A program made the translations under genes and the position numbers. Shown in pieces: positions 31,905-44,373 of a stretch of DNA of 64,000 nucleotides (within the stretch, counting starts at the first letter, position 1; every line of letters begins with the position of its first letter). The stretch comes from Bicyclus anynana (lineage: Eukaryota; Arthropoda; Insecta; Lepidoptera; Nymphalidae): NCBI RefSeq assembly GCF_947172395.1, contig NC_069102.1:5052442-5116441 (forward strand), in the 5' to 3' direction. A model generated the notes under the pieces. The model saw only the letters and a program-made list of their open reading frames with translations, was not told the origin of the DNA and made no database searches.

Positions 31905-32030
31905 GCCCTTGGCAGAGATCGCTTATTAGCGATAAGGCCGCCTATTCTGCATTTATTAAATTTTTGTAAATGGTTTGTAGGACACCTTGCTCTGTTTTGG
32001 TGTGCATTAAAGTGTATTTCATTCCAAACC
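31905..32030 (-). mobile_element. LINE 3' end, reverse (uninterrupted reference copy)
   Basis: GCAGAGATCGCTTATTAGCG and ATAAGGCCGCC, then GTTTTGGTGTGCATTAAAGT and GTATTTCATTCC: the reverse of the 3' region that is split by the hAT element at 18648. Another TTCCAGACAACCTTAGG piece follows at 32253. Confidence 0.65.
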
Positions 32031-32616
32031 TGCTACATTTTCAAAATTTATAATGAATCAGATCTTAGCCTGACTCTTATACTATTAGAGTGACAACCCT
32101 AGCCGTTTCCCATCTGTGTCGGCTTAGGATCCCGGTATTGTTTATTTGCCGGAAACATTTCTTTATTTGTGTATGAATATTAGGCACGTAAAAATATTAG
32201 TTTTTATAACATTTATGCGGGTAACTTTTGCTCATTGCTACGTAGCCATTTGTTCCAGACAACCTTAGGTTTGGAAAATGTGTATTATATAAAAATGTAT
32301 ACTAAAAAAATATACATAAACATATAACAAATATTCTATAATTTAAAATACCTAAGATCTATTTATATAAATCACAAAGGGCTTCCTATCGAGTAGCTCG
32401 TACAGACTTATTATTGCCTTAATCCAAACAAGTAGGGATTGAGAATATAATTAAATACATTTTGTACTCAGACTTATAAAGTTAACTGGCTTCTTGATCT
32501 CATTAACGATTTCTAGACGACTTCAATACAATAAATGCTTACTTAGTTATACAACTATAAGTACCTACGTTACTGGATGACCACTACCTACTTCGATTGC
32601 GCAGTTTTATTAGAAT

Positions 32617-33030
32617 AGACACAGATTAAAGAATAATAAGCAGATAGAGCGCAAGGAACACGGCAGTGATGCAGCCATTCCAAATATAAATTCAAAAACT
32701 AATACATTCTCGACACAAAGAGTCGCATCAGTAATTTTCAAGAAAATGGCGTCTTATGTTTAAATTAAATATTTTAAAAACTGTACACAAAAACTAAAAA
32801 AACAAGATTGAGTATTTTTTTTAGGTAATTCTAGTTACTGATTATTAGTCTAATAAGATATCAATTTACGTAATTGTTGTTAGTGTTAGTAGTTTAAAAA
32901 AAGTTTGTATATTATGCGAATGCCAAGGAGACGAGTGACGTTTGTTTTTTTTTATGGGTTTCATCGGCGTCGCTGCTTGGATTGACTCATTTTGTATTAT
33001 TCTTTATTCTGTAAGAATAGAATATAAAAT
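32617..33030 (+). repeat. Unclassified ~400-bp repeat, copy 1
   Basis: Blocks AGATAGAGCGCAAGGAACAC, CTAATACATTCTCGA, GTCGCATCAGTAATTTTCA, ATGGCGTCTTATGTTT, CCAAGGAGACGAGTGACGTT and ATGGGTTTCATCGGCGTC recur in the same order at 33875-34290; part recurs in reverse at 41690-41780. Confidence 0.75.
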
Positions 33031-33477
33031 ACTTTATTTGGTAGCACAACACATTGAAGACTTAAAACGAATGTATGTACTTAAAACTATTTTATTTAGC
33101 GCTGCAGACTTATTGGATTGTGAGTGGGCTAGCATTATGTAAAAATATTATATGTAATGAGTTAATGATATTGTTTTTTTTTTTCAATAAGCACTATGTG
33201 TTTTACTTGAAGATGCTTGGCAATAAGATAAAACAGACAGCACTAACCACTTGTTATAGAATTTAAATATCAATTTAGAAGGAATTCATTTCTATTCAAT
33301 TTGTAATACAAGTATCGTAAAACGGACAATCAAGTGTGATTAGGCATAGACTTTCAAGTACTTACCAAACACTTAGCTGTGAAAATAGCAATGTAACGTC
33401 ATATTCTCGAAATAAATTTTAAATTTTAATGATCTAACGGAAGTGAATGTGACGACTTCATTATTGCTTTACCTGTA

Positions 33478-33800
33478 CAAGACATCGTTAGATGGCTATT
33501 TCAGTCTAGACTCTATGGACTCAGACTGCCAACTTATAAATTTAAGTTATTTATACCCAAGCTTAATTTAATTATGTTTTAGGAATCACCTAAATGAGAG
33601 TTGGATGCTGTAAGTGGATGCTCCAGTAGGATTAAATTATAAAGTAATAAATTATTACTTTAGTTATTTCTCTATAAAACATCTTTAAATGACTATTTTG
33701 GTCTGGACTCTGTAGTTTTAGAGTTGCCAACTTACTTAAATTCAAGTTATTTTAAACCATACACTAGCTTTGTTGTGTTTTAGGAATAATAATGTACACG
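33478..33800 (+). repeat. Diverged tandem pair, about 220 bp apart
   Basis: GACATCGTTAGATGGCTATT...GACTCTATGGACTC...GCCAACTTA...GTTTTAGGAAT...GAGTTGGATG at 33478-33612 is repeated in diverged form at 33682-33815. Confidence 0.65.
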
Positions 33801-33874
33801 CGAGTTGGATGTTATACTTAAATGCATGACATATATGTTAATTTTTTAAATAGAGTTAAAGAAGACATTAGGCA

Positions 33875-34290
33875 CAGATCAATAAATAATAGCCAGATAG
33901 AGCATACGGAACACGACAGTGTAGTGTAGTAGTTGCTTCAAATACAAAATTCAAGAGCTAATACATTCTCGAGTCAGTACGACACGAAGCGTCGCATCAG
34001 TAATTTTCAAAAAAAAAATGGCATCTTATGTTTTTACATATGTACCTGCCTATTTAAAAAAAACACAAAAACTAGGAAATAAGATATTTTTATTGGTAAT
34101 AATAATTGATTATTATATTAATTTATGTAGGTAATTCTTTTTAAGTTTAAATTTAGAAATGAAAATTATGAAAAAAGTTTCTATATGCGAAGGTCAAGGA
34201 GACGCGTGACGTTTGGGTTTTTATGGGTTTCACTGGCTTCACCACGCTGCTTGTAAAGACTCATTCTGGATGATCTTTATTCTGTGACAT
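33875..34290 (+). repeat. Unclassified ~400-bp repeat, copy 2
   Basis: Direct-orientation relative of 32617-33030 about 1.25 kb downstream; CAAGGAGACGCGTGACGTTT and TTTTATGGGTTTCACTGGCT are the best-kept parts. Confidence 0.75.
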
Positions 34291-34299
34291 TAGTTAAAA

Positions 34300-37200
34300 C
34301 CTTTTAAATTACCTATTACTTTTTCTGTTTAAGACATCGTGAGATTGCTATTTCGGTCTAGATTTATAATTCAATTTCTCGTTAGTTATTATTTAATTTA
34401 CGATTTACCAGAAATGTTTCAAGATAGTGTAATCATTCACTAAAGTATAAGTTAAAGCTAAAGCCAGTTTGATACAAAAATTCGTGAATTTATTATTCCA
34501 AGCAGTTTCTCCAGTGTCTAGACACTAGCGTTTGTTTGAGTCAATCATCTCTACGGTGCGGGCGACACCGGCGACATCTCACGGGAGGCAAAGCACGCAC
34601 GATTGATTATCCCCACTCGGATAGGGCCGCAAATTAATTAATCAAACCTAGCTGTCACTCACTAAAGTTAGCTCCAAAGAGTAGTGTAGCTTCCTTTTCC
34701 TGTCGACGCCGCGACGTTTCATTAATTGAAATAATTGGCGACTCTCTCGGATTATTTTTCTTTTTTTTGCCGCTGACAACACTTTTCGACACATGGCGGT
34801 CGGTATTTAAATTTGGAATTCTGGTTCTACGAATTTTAAATATTGTCTACGCCCAACTCACGAGTAGCGTAATTTAATAAACGATGTCCACAGATGATCA
34901 ATTCTGTAAACAATTGTGTACAATACAGTATTTTTATATTTGTTACAACATTTATACGATTCTTATAGGATTAAGTATTTGTACTGAACGATGGAAAACT
35001 CTTGTATTGTAAGCTAAAATTATTTTAATTTTAATTGTAAGCTATGATTTGTAATTTTATAAGCTCAAAACTATTGTCTGAACAGTAAAATTTAACTAGG
35101 TATTGTTAAAATAACAATTTTTAGAGAGACATTGAACACAGAATAGAAAACGCTAAAGCTAACACATTGAATGTGGATACACTACTTTAAAGCTTGATAA
35201 GGTAAATGTACTCATGTTCGTACCTGTATGAATAATTAAAAAAATATATAATACCTTCATATATAGCCTACTGTGGCCTACATTAAATAAAACTTAATTT
35301 ATTATTACAAACAACTCTAGTGTCTGTTATTCTTTCACTTCATTTTTAACCGTGAATCATATTTGATGAATTTTAGTATAGAAATAGACGGAATCTTTTT
35401 TTAACATAATTAAGGTATATTTTATTGTGCGATGAAATTTTGTATTACAATCCTTTATTTTCAAGTTTATAAAAATTAGAGATATACTTACCTATTACAT
35501 TGTTCAGATTATCTGTTAAATATTCTTTTTTATTTTTTAAATAGGTTTAAAAAAAAATCCATGTGAATCTTATAACTCGTACAGAAAATTTCCATGTTTG
35601 TTTTATGCCATGATAAAAATCTCTCTACCGCTAAGTGCTATCATACGTTTAAATATCTATTCAATTATAATCTTCACCCCTTATGAGGTTGATTTTTTGT
35701 ACGTAATGGGGCAAAAAATGTGCCATATCACAGTCGAAGCGCGCGAGCTACAATGGCTGTGACGTGCGCTGTCAAACATTCAGGCAGGTGTTCCGTACCT
35801 GGTCGCGTGCGGACTCACACGCACCTTACGGCTTGCCTACCGTATCTTGAGACGGCCATTGCGTAAAAAAAAAACTAGTGAAAAAACCTTTAATGCGACC
35901 ACGGTAGTATGGTGTTACATCCCTATGCCTTGGATTCCCGGTCATTATTATTAGGTACAATCTGATCAGCGTTGCCAGACGTCCCGATTTTTACCTTAAA
36001 ATTAAATTTCCTACGCGTCCCTCTTTTCGGGAATAGCTCGACCGTGTAGAGTACTGAAAAAGCGCGGGCGGGTGGTACACTTACTTCTCAGATTGTTGTC
36101 ACGTAAACGTATTTTCAACTCAAATAAAAAGATTTTCAAAAGCTATTGATTATCTAAAATCTGGCAACGCTGCATCTGATAGTGATTGTTATAATAAGTC
36201 ACCAGCCGTATTGGAGCAAAGTGGTGGGTCCAAGATTCAAATCCTCTTTCCAAATAACAAGAGACCTGGCCCTGCAGTAGGTACCTTTCAAAGAGGCTGA
36301 TTATGGTGATGGCGAGAATTTTAATGTTTCGAGTCCATCTTATAGAAGTGTAAGTTTTCCTGTAAATAATCATGAAATCGGTCGTAGATAAGCACTTTAA
36401 ATTAAATAATGAGGGTATTCATCAATAAGAGTCTTAGATTACAGCAATCATAAAGGACAGAATAAATCTCACACACAATCCGAGCTGAATTGAAAAATAA
36501 GAAAGAAAAAAAAGCTTTATTAAAGAATTATGCATTTTTAAAAGCTTTATTAAAACAACACAATTTGATCTTTAACAATATCCTGCGATGTGTGGCCCCA
36601 GTCAACCAACCCAGTAAAGGGATCCAACTCAGCATAATGCTACATACTCTTTAAATAAAAAGAGCATGCAGCGCTGGTTTTCAGTTGGAACCGTTGACTA
36701 GATGCCGCTACAAATACAGCACACAACAACCTTATTGGCTAAAATAAACAATTAAAATAAAAAAATCAGTTTTTATGCAGTTTTTCAAATTCCGATCAAT
36801 AAAGTTGAGAGTTACAATACAATGATAAGGTTTTTGTGGCTCGATGCTGTCCCGCGTCATTCCTATAATTCGATTCGATATAAAAATGTTCTTTGTTGAA
36901 CTATTGATTTGCATACAAATAAAAAGGCTGACTCGACAAAAGCACCTTTGTCACCAATCTATTCACTGGAATCGAGCACGATGGTTTATCTCTTATTTAT
37001 ATTCAATATATCTGTTGTAAACATAATCGTATGGTATCGCCATATAATATTTATAGAGGATAGGTTGCGTGGGTTATTACAGCCTTCTGTCACACCGCTG
37101 TAGACCTTGATGGTAACTAATGCCAGTTCGTAGACCACTGCTTCAACTAGTATGTTAAATACTTAATCAATTTAGATGCTAAAAGTACGAGTGTGTGTCA

Positions 37201-38500
37201 CTGAAGATATAGAAATAATAACAGAAATGTCTGAAAGTAGATCTCAAAGTATGTCTTATATATCAGAGTTAAAAATCTAAAATTATCGATCCAGTAAATG
37301 ATAAAATTAAATGGCTATAATAATGTCATGCCAATCATATTTTTGTTTTAATTTCTTAACTATATCATCAATTTTAGATATTTGGATCTATATCAATAAT
37401 TGTATAATACCAATTCAGGGAAAGTTACTATATTTATACAGTGTATTGTGCACTCGTATGCATTGGGCAACTATTGTTCAATAACAGATGGAATATCGAG
37501 ATAGATCTAGAATTATCATAAAAAATAAGGGCCACAATAATACAAATATTTATTGAAGAGTATTTGGAAATGTAAATAATAAATATAGATTTGATCACGT
37601 TGAGCCAACATGATACGAAACGGTGTGTACGATGGTGACCTTTGAAACTTATTATATCTTACAATGGTGTGATATAAGTGCTACTAATACATCTTGAATA
37701 AATCCGCTCTATCTGAAGATCTCATGCGGATAGTTTATTCGCATCTAATTTGATTTGTGTGATGATATTTAATGTACTGACGAGATCAACGATAATACAA
37801 TCCGCTTTGATGCAATCTATTTGTTAATAAGAACTTTCACAATGCTACTAACCTAATTTGTTTTACTAAATTTGGTACAAGTGAATCATAGAGCTATTAT
37901 GTTAGAGAGCGAAAATAAATCATTAAACATTTTTATACTTGTAGGAAGGTTGTTGAAGGAAAGAATGCTCTGCTATTGCTGATTTGTCATCATATTTATC
38001 AGCTGATTGACGTCCATTACTGCTGGAGTTCCTGTACCTTTGTGATAATTGTCCACTTAATATAAGTTGAGATGACCATCCGTTGGATTACTTAGCACAT
38101 TTTCCAGAAACACACTCGCAGTTAAGTCTCACCAAGTTATTAATATTAGTGATATATCTACCTAAAGGAGCTGTTACGAAATTTTAACATATTTGATAAA
38201 ATTCAGTTTAAAATGAAATTGAACTTATTAGCTTCTTTTAAAACAATACAGAATCCCTGTTTGGTATTCGCTGATGTACGAATAGTATACGTTTATTTCT
38301 CTGAATTCCTTTCTGCTATTTTACTTTTTATTACATTTCACGGTGTTTTCCGCTAGTGATAAGCGGATATCATTTGATATTATCATCTAGTCACCAATAG
38401 GTTTACCTAGTATTTATTTAAAAATAACTATGATATGATTAACTAATTAATGGTTAATTATTACTCATGTGGAACACTGGCTAATATACTTGTACTAATA
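34300..38500. other. Non-coding stretch, no gene seen
   Basis: AT-rich. A GC-richer island at 35715-35870 (CGAAGCGCGCGAGCTACAAT, GGTCGCGTGCGGACTCACAC) stands out but is not classified. No exon with splice support seen. Confidence 0.45.
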
Positions 38501-38504
38501 ATAT

Positions 38505-38690
38505 AAAGAGGTAAATTATGTGAGTTTGTAACGGGTTATCTCTAGATCTACTAAACCCAATTTGATATTTCTCTCACGAATAGAACGCCATATTATTTGT
38601 GAGTGTCATTGGCTATATTTTATCCCCGTATTCTCATGGGAACGGGAACTACGCGGGTGAAACCACAGGTCGTCGGTTAGCATCTAATAA
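38505..38690 (+). mobile_element. Helitron-like fragment
   Basis: TATTTTATCCCCGTATTCTC, GGAACGGGAACTACGCGGGT and GAAACCACAGGTCGTCGGTT at its 3' side; the CTAG end is mutated to TTAG. Confidence 0.5.
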
Positions 38691-38699
38691 TACTAGCAG

Positions 38700-39481
38700 C
38701 AATTCCAAGCAACGAACGTTATCGCTGGTAACTTTTCTCTATCAAACATTTTAATTCAATATCGATATTAAATGCGATTAATTGTGTTTTAAAAACAATA
38801 CTAGAATAAGCTTTAGTTATTTATGATAAAGTATAAATTTCATTGATAAAGTGTAGAGATGTGATTTTACGGTTTCGAACAGGACAGTTTGCGGGTACCC
38901 GCATTATAAAAGGAACAAATTATTTTATAGGAAGGTATTTCCTATTGCTTAATATCGCATTCCTTTTAATGGTGTTAATTAGGACCGATGTTGGTTAACG
39001 GATAACGGTTATTTCAACTGAGTGTTATTAATTCATTTAATTTTATTGACTGTTCGCTTATAATGATTAAGAAGTGGATTTCAATGCGAGGAAAAAACGT
39101 TTATTTGACGCGTGTTTTATAATAAAACATAAATCAATCAATGAAATAAAAATGTTTATTTAGTTTTTATTGTTGTACATACATGTATACATTGTACATA
39201 TATGTATACCTACGTGTCTAATATTAGGTGACTTTACCCTGTTTATGTATAATATGATTCAATTGTGAAGAAATATATTGTGAGAAAACCGACCGATACT
39301 CTGTTATATCGTAATGTTGTAGCCTATGGTAGAACAATATAATTTATAACACGAACAAAATAGTCCAAGCACGTGACTCCGCCTGTTATTTGTATTGTCA
39401 TAATTAGTATACCTACCAACTGTATATATAATAATAGGTACATATTATGGATCAAACACACGACCTCTATTTGAAACAATG
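38700..39481. other. Non-coding stretch, nothing recognised
   Basis: AT-rich with a short GTATAC-rich palindromic zone near 39178-39215. No gene seen. Confidence 0.45.
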
Positions 39482-40364
39482 AATAGATTTGGACCTAAAA
39501 TCCCTCCTAGAACAACACCAGCTTCATAGTCAAAACGCCCGACTCCGCCTGCGTAAATTGCACACCGGCATATGTTTGCATGCTCGTAATGAATGTACCA
39601 CGTGTATAAATAATAATACGTATAGATCAAATAGAACATACTTTTGTGAAGACTCTAATATAAGCATTCAATAGATTTGGACCTAAAATCCCTCCTAGAA
39701 CAACACCAGCTTCATAGTCCAAGCGCCCGTCTCCGCCTGCGTTAATCGCACACCGGCACTATTTGCATGCTCGTAATGAATGTACCACGTCTATAAATAA
39801 TAGTACGTATAGATCAAATACAACATACTTTTGTGAAGACCGTAATAAAAGCAATGAATAGATTTGGAACCACCATCCCTCCTCGAATAACCCCAGCGTC
39901 ATAGTCAAAACGCCCGACTACGCCTGCGTTAATTGCACACCGGCATATGTTTGCATGCTCGTAATGAATGTACCACGTGTATAAATAATAATACGTATAG
40001 ATAAAATAGAACATACTTTTATGAAGACCCTAATATAAGCATTGAATAGATTTGGACCTAAAATCCCTCCTAGAACAACACCAGCTTCATAGTCCAAGCG
40101 CCCGTCTCCGCCTGCGTTAATCGCACACCGGCACTATTTGCATGCTCGTAATGAATGTACCACGTGTATAAATAATAATACGTATAGATAAAATAGAACA
40201 TACTTTTGTGAAGACCCTAATATAAGCATTGAATAGATTTGGACCTAAAATCCCTCCTAGAACAACACCAGCTTCATAGTCCAAGCGCCCGTCTCCGCCT
40301 GCGTTAATCGCACACCGGCACTATTTGCATGCTCGTAATGAATGTACCACGTGTATAAATAATA
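39482..40364. repeat. 187-188-bp tandem array, about 4.7 copies
   Basis: Monomers start at 39482, 39670, 39857, 40045 and 40232 (AATAGATTTGGACCTAAAAT in most), spacing 187-188 bp. Each contains CACACCGGCA, CATGCTCGTAATGAATGTA and CACGTGTATAAATAATA. The array ends abruptly at 40364 into single-copy sequence. Monomer 3 is the most divergent; monomers 2, 4 and 5 are closest. Minus-strand frames run through some monomers but a one-base difference shifts them in others, so this is satellite-like rather than coding. Confidence 0.93.
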
Positions 40365-40739
40365 AGGCGGCAACTTTGTTCGTGATGGTTTTATTCAAAT
40401 CCGCCGTGAAAGCCTTCCATCGCATGTGGTTAGGTGCTTTCTAGAAAGTCGCAGGCATTTTCTTTTGTGGCTAATTTATGCCACGTATTAGATGTTTAAG
40501 TTCGTTTTAAAATTGGCATAGGTACAGTGATTCTGTTTCAGAATGGAATACATGAGAATACTTACAATTATTAAGGAACTGGGTTACTATTTATTATAGG
40601 TATGTATTTTAAATTGTGCCGCCCGTTTTCATATAAATATTGGTAAAAGTATTCCTGGCTGTAATCTACCATCGTTTTGGTGTTATCCAAATTGTAACAA
40701 ATCCTACTTTGCTTTCTAAACTAATATTCGTTATGAACA

Positions 40740-41020
40740 GGTATGTTTTGATTTTTTGTTTGTTTGATTCAAATTATCTCAAAAACTACTCGACCTATTT
40801 TAAAATTCGTTCACTATTATAAAGCTACTTCAGGCTATATTTTATTCCCGTATTTCCACGCGAAAGTAAGAATGTCTGTCTGCGTCTGTTACATTTCACG
40901 GTTCACTGATTTGGATGAAAATTGGTGTAGAGATAAATTAGACCTTGGAGCAGAACATAGGCTTCTTTTCATTCAGGAAAAATCCATGGTTGCTGCAAGA
41001 TTTGTAGAAAACAATTTGCG
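40740..41020 (+). mobile_element. Helitron-like fragments, two bodies in series
   Basis: First body TTTGTTTGTTTGATTCAAAT...CTATATTTTATTCCCGTATT; second TTTGGATGAAAATTGGTGTA...GAAAAATCCATGGTTGC. No CTAG end. Confidence 0.5.
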
Positions 41021-41032
41021 CATTTTTTTTTA

Positions 41033-41250
41033 TTCTTTACAAGTTAGCCCTTGATTACAATCTGACCTGATAGAAAGTGATGATGCAATCTAAGACGAAA
41101 GCGGGCTATCTTGTTAAGAGGAGGATGAAAATCCACACCCCCTTCGGTTTCTACACGACATAGTACCGGAACGCTACATCTCTAAGCGGTACGTCTTAGC
41201 CGGTAGGGTGGAAACTAGTCACGGCCGTAACCTCCCACCAGCCAGACCAG
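41033..41250 (-). mobile_element. SINE-A copy, 5'-truncated
   Basis: T-rich tail at 41033, GTTAGCCCTTGATTACAATC, GGTAGGGTGGAAACTAGTCA, ending CACCAGCCAGACCAG; the tRNA head is absent. Confidence 0.8.
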
Positions 41251-41689
41251 CCGTATAAAATAAAGTTACGCGCACATAGATGCACGACTCAGATAGCCAT
41301 CGTTATTGCAGTCAAAATAAAAATAAAGACTGATCGGTGCCTCGTATCGCTGAATTATTAGCATTCTTGGCGGAGTATAAAACAAAACTGCTTTCTCTCC
41401 CTCCCATGAGATTTACCATCACACAGCCATTAGTAAGCGCTAATGACCGCTTTACATCGTTTCGTAGTTGATCGTTGCATGCATAACAATAAAATAATAA
41501 GTATTATACTGAGTATTATAAGAATATAGAGTTTTCTATGGATATTGTAATTCGTAATGATTGATTAGCGATAAAAGATCGTAAATCATGATCTATTCAC
41601 TGATTAAGATAGATACAAGATTAATGTTTGATCAATGAATTGTTATTGAAATATATAATAAATAAATCACAGTTTAACCATAGAGAGTC

Positions 41690-42100
41690 TTTACAAACTG
41701 CGTGCTGAAGCCGGTGTAACGCACAAAAAAAAACAAAAGTCACGCGTCTCCTTGACATCCGCATTTATAATAATATATATTTATAATATTATAATAATAA
41801 CATAATTTAACACTAACAACAATTACGTATATTAATATATTAATCAATAATAACTAATAAAAAAATACTCCACCTTATTTATTTAGTTATTGAGAACAGT
41901 TCCTTTTTAAAATATTTAAATCAAAATCTATTTCAAGTAGGCTCAGTATACAAGCACTTTTGACACGTCAGTTGACTATTTGTAAAGATTCTACCACCGG
42001 TTCGGAAGGCAGGTTCTGCTGAGAAGAAACCGGCAAGAAACTCAACAGTTGCTCTTTTTAAAAACTTAAGACGCCATTTTTCTTGAACAATATTGAAGAA
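41690..42100 (-). repeat. Composite repeat: third copy of the ~400-bp family plus a LINE-like 3' repeat
   Basis: GTCACGCGTCTCCTTGACAT (41738 on) is the reverse of the CAAGGAGACGCGTGAC core at 34195, and AAGACGCCATTTTTCTTGAA (42067 on) the reverse of TTCAAGAAAATGGCGTCT at 32738. Between them 41915-42060 is the widespread CTATTTCAAGTAGGCTCAGT...ACCGGTTCGGAAGGCAGGTT...CCGGCAAGAAACTCAACAGT repeat. Confidence 0.65.
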
Positions 42101-42935
42101 AATTACTAATGAGACGGTTCGTATCGTACTCACAAGAGAACGTATTCGTTTTTGAATTTCATATTCGTGACGGGTACGACAACCGTCATGTTCCGTACGC
42201 TACATCTATATATTATTGATTAATCTGTGGAATAAATTTAATAATAATTCACACTAAAAAACGATTTTAGTTATTTTTTGGCGTTTTCAAAAATTGTAAA
42301 CCTTAAATATTGTAAAACGCAGAGTACCTTCTTTTAATTTTCCAAAAAAGTATCTGTAATAATGAGCATTAGGATAGTTAAGGTAAATGTAGATAGATAG
42401 TTCGGTAAATATTTAACTATTTTTAAACTTATTTGAACCGAATAAATTAAAAAAAATAAACATTGATGCAACCATGGCTTTTCGTCGACCCAAATCTTTA
42501 TGTTTTACTCTTATACGATTTAGCTAAAATAAATATTCGTCCTTGGCTGTGAGCCCATAGAGCCATCATTCAACGGTTAGATTAAGCAGATGAGAAAATT
42601 CCCTAAATACTAATAGAGATACTTAATGTAATTTTAATATATTAACGGAGCGTATTAAAATGGACTGGATTGTTGGAATACATCGAGCAAAAAACAGGTT
42701 CTCACAATAACTATACTAATAACAGAAGTTTTTTCATGGAATAATTCAGGGACCTTTTCATATGACCAAAACTGAGAAATTGTTTTTTGTATATCTAGCT
42801 CACATTTTTATGCTACTTTGTGACAAGATGGTTTGGATAAATCAACTGGCAAACCTCCTCCTATTATGTGACCGAATAGTGTTGGAAATATGTGTAATTC
42901 AAACCGTGGAGAGCGCTGCTTTGCTACTGCTTCTT

Positions 42936-43142
42936 TGGCTGGTGGGCTTCGGCCGTGGCTAGTTACCACCCTACCGGCAAAGACGTACGCCAAGCGATTT
43001 AGCGTTCCGGTACAATGTCGCGTAGAAACCGAAGAGGTGTGAATTTTCATGCTTCTCCTAACAAGTTAGTCCGCTTCCTTCTAAGATTGCATCATCAGGT
43101 CAGATTGTAGTCAAAGGCCAACCTGTTAAGAATAAAAAAAAG
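42936..43142 (+). mobile_element. SINE-A copy, 5'-truncated
   Basis: GGCTGGTGGGCTTCGGCCGT, CCACCCTACCGGCAAAGACG, then AAGTTAGTCCGCTTCC and an A-rich tail AGAATAAAAAAAAG. Confidence 0.82.
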
Positions 43143-43543
43143 AAGTCTCTGGAAAAGTTATCTCTAAGGTCTGTAAAGTTCGTTCTTTTTTGCTGCGGCA
43201 GGTTGCTTAAGACCGTGTAATGATTTTAAACTTATTTCGTGGTTGTTCATTATGAATGACGTAGAATTGTGCAAACCAAGAGGGCACCGCGATACGCATA
43301 ATAACAAAAGCGATATCGTGAGTTTGGTTTGCCTAAACAGCCAAAAACGCGAGGTTGTTGAAAAAAGAAAAAGAACGAGAAAGAGGGTAGATCGATTCTG
43401 CCCCTAACAGCTGACTTCACTTCTCATCTCGCAATTTCAGTCCCGTCGTGACCACGATCCATGCAACTGGGTCGAAATATCGACATTAAAAATCTCGTCG
43501 TTTTATCGTGGTACGTACCCGTTTAAATAACATTCATAAGACC

Positions 43544-43605
43544 GTATAGTTTGGAAGTCCTTAAAGGAGGTCTACGTCCATCGGCTGGTAACATAAAGAA
43601 AAATG
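43544..43605 (+). mobile_element. RTE-like LINE 3' tail fragment
   Basis: AGTTTGGAAGTCCTTAAAGG and ACGTCCATCGGCTGGTAAC match the 3' terminus of the RTE relics. Confidence 0.5.
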
Positions 43606-43624
43606 ATTTGTATTATTGACATTA

Positions 43625-43735
43625 TCATCATTAGCAACCCATTTTTGGCTCACTGTTGAGCACGAGTTTCCTTTTAGATTGAAAGGGGTTCCCTCCCCTC
43701 TACCCCGGAATGCAGATTGGCAGATTTCTTGTATT
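43625..43735 (-). mobile_element. SINE-B fragment
   Basis: CAACCCATTTTTGGCTCACT, GTTGAGCACGAGTTTCC, GATTGGCAGATTTCTTG: tail half of SINE-B in reverse. Confidence 0.6.
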
Positions 43736-44373
43736 TTTGTATCTAACCATTAAATTCAAAACCTATTTGAAAAAATCTTTCTTCTATAGAAAGTAACACA
43801 TACGGTACTGTGTCTCTTGCTCATGGACAAAGACTTCACCATCACGTAAACATTAATCAGGCAATCCAGCTACTCGACGTTACGAATACAGCGAGAACTT
43901 AAACGGACCAAACCATTTGAGTTAGTGTTTAGTGACTAGTGTTAGTGTAGTGTTAAATGCTACATGGAAGATCACGTGAACAAAGTGACCTAAAGATGTA
44001 ATAGTTAGTGAATGACTAAGATTAAGTTATTGGACATTATCTTAGTATAATATTAATATATTATATGTTTAGGTTAAAGATAAATTACTAATTTGTCACA
44101 TAAGTAGGATAAATCGTAATTTTATGAAGTACCAAATTGGTACTTTACAATAGAGAGAAAAAACAATAGGGTACTGTACGAAATGGGAACTACGCGGGTG
44201 AAATCGCAAGGTCCTGTTAGTAAGTAATATAACAAAAAAGGTATAGGAATAAAATAATGAAGCAATCAATAATAGCAAACAATGAGTTATGTAAACTGAT
44301 ACCCGGTATCACGGCGCGCATCGGCGGGTCTTCGCGAAGTCATACGAACATATAATCGCGTTCCGATATGATC

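Noticed and set aside
39482..40364. A CRISPR array or repeated protein-coding exons
   Set aside because: The whole 187-bp unit repeats with no unique spacers, this is a eukaryotic context, and the reading frame is not kept between monomers.
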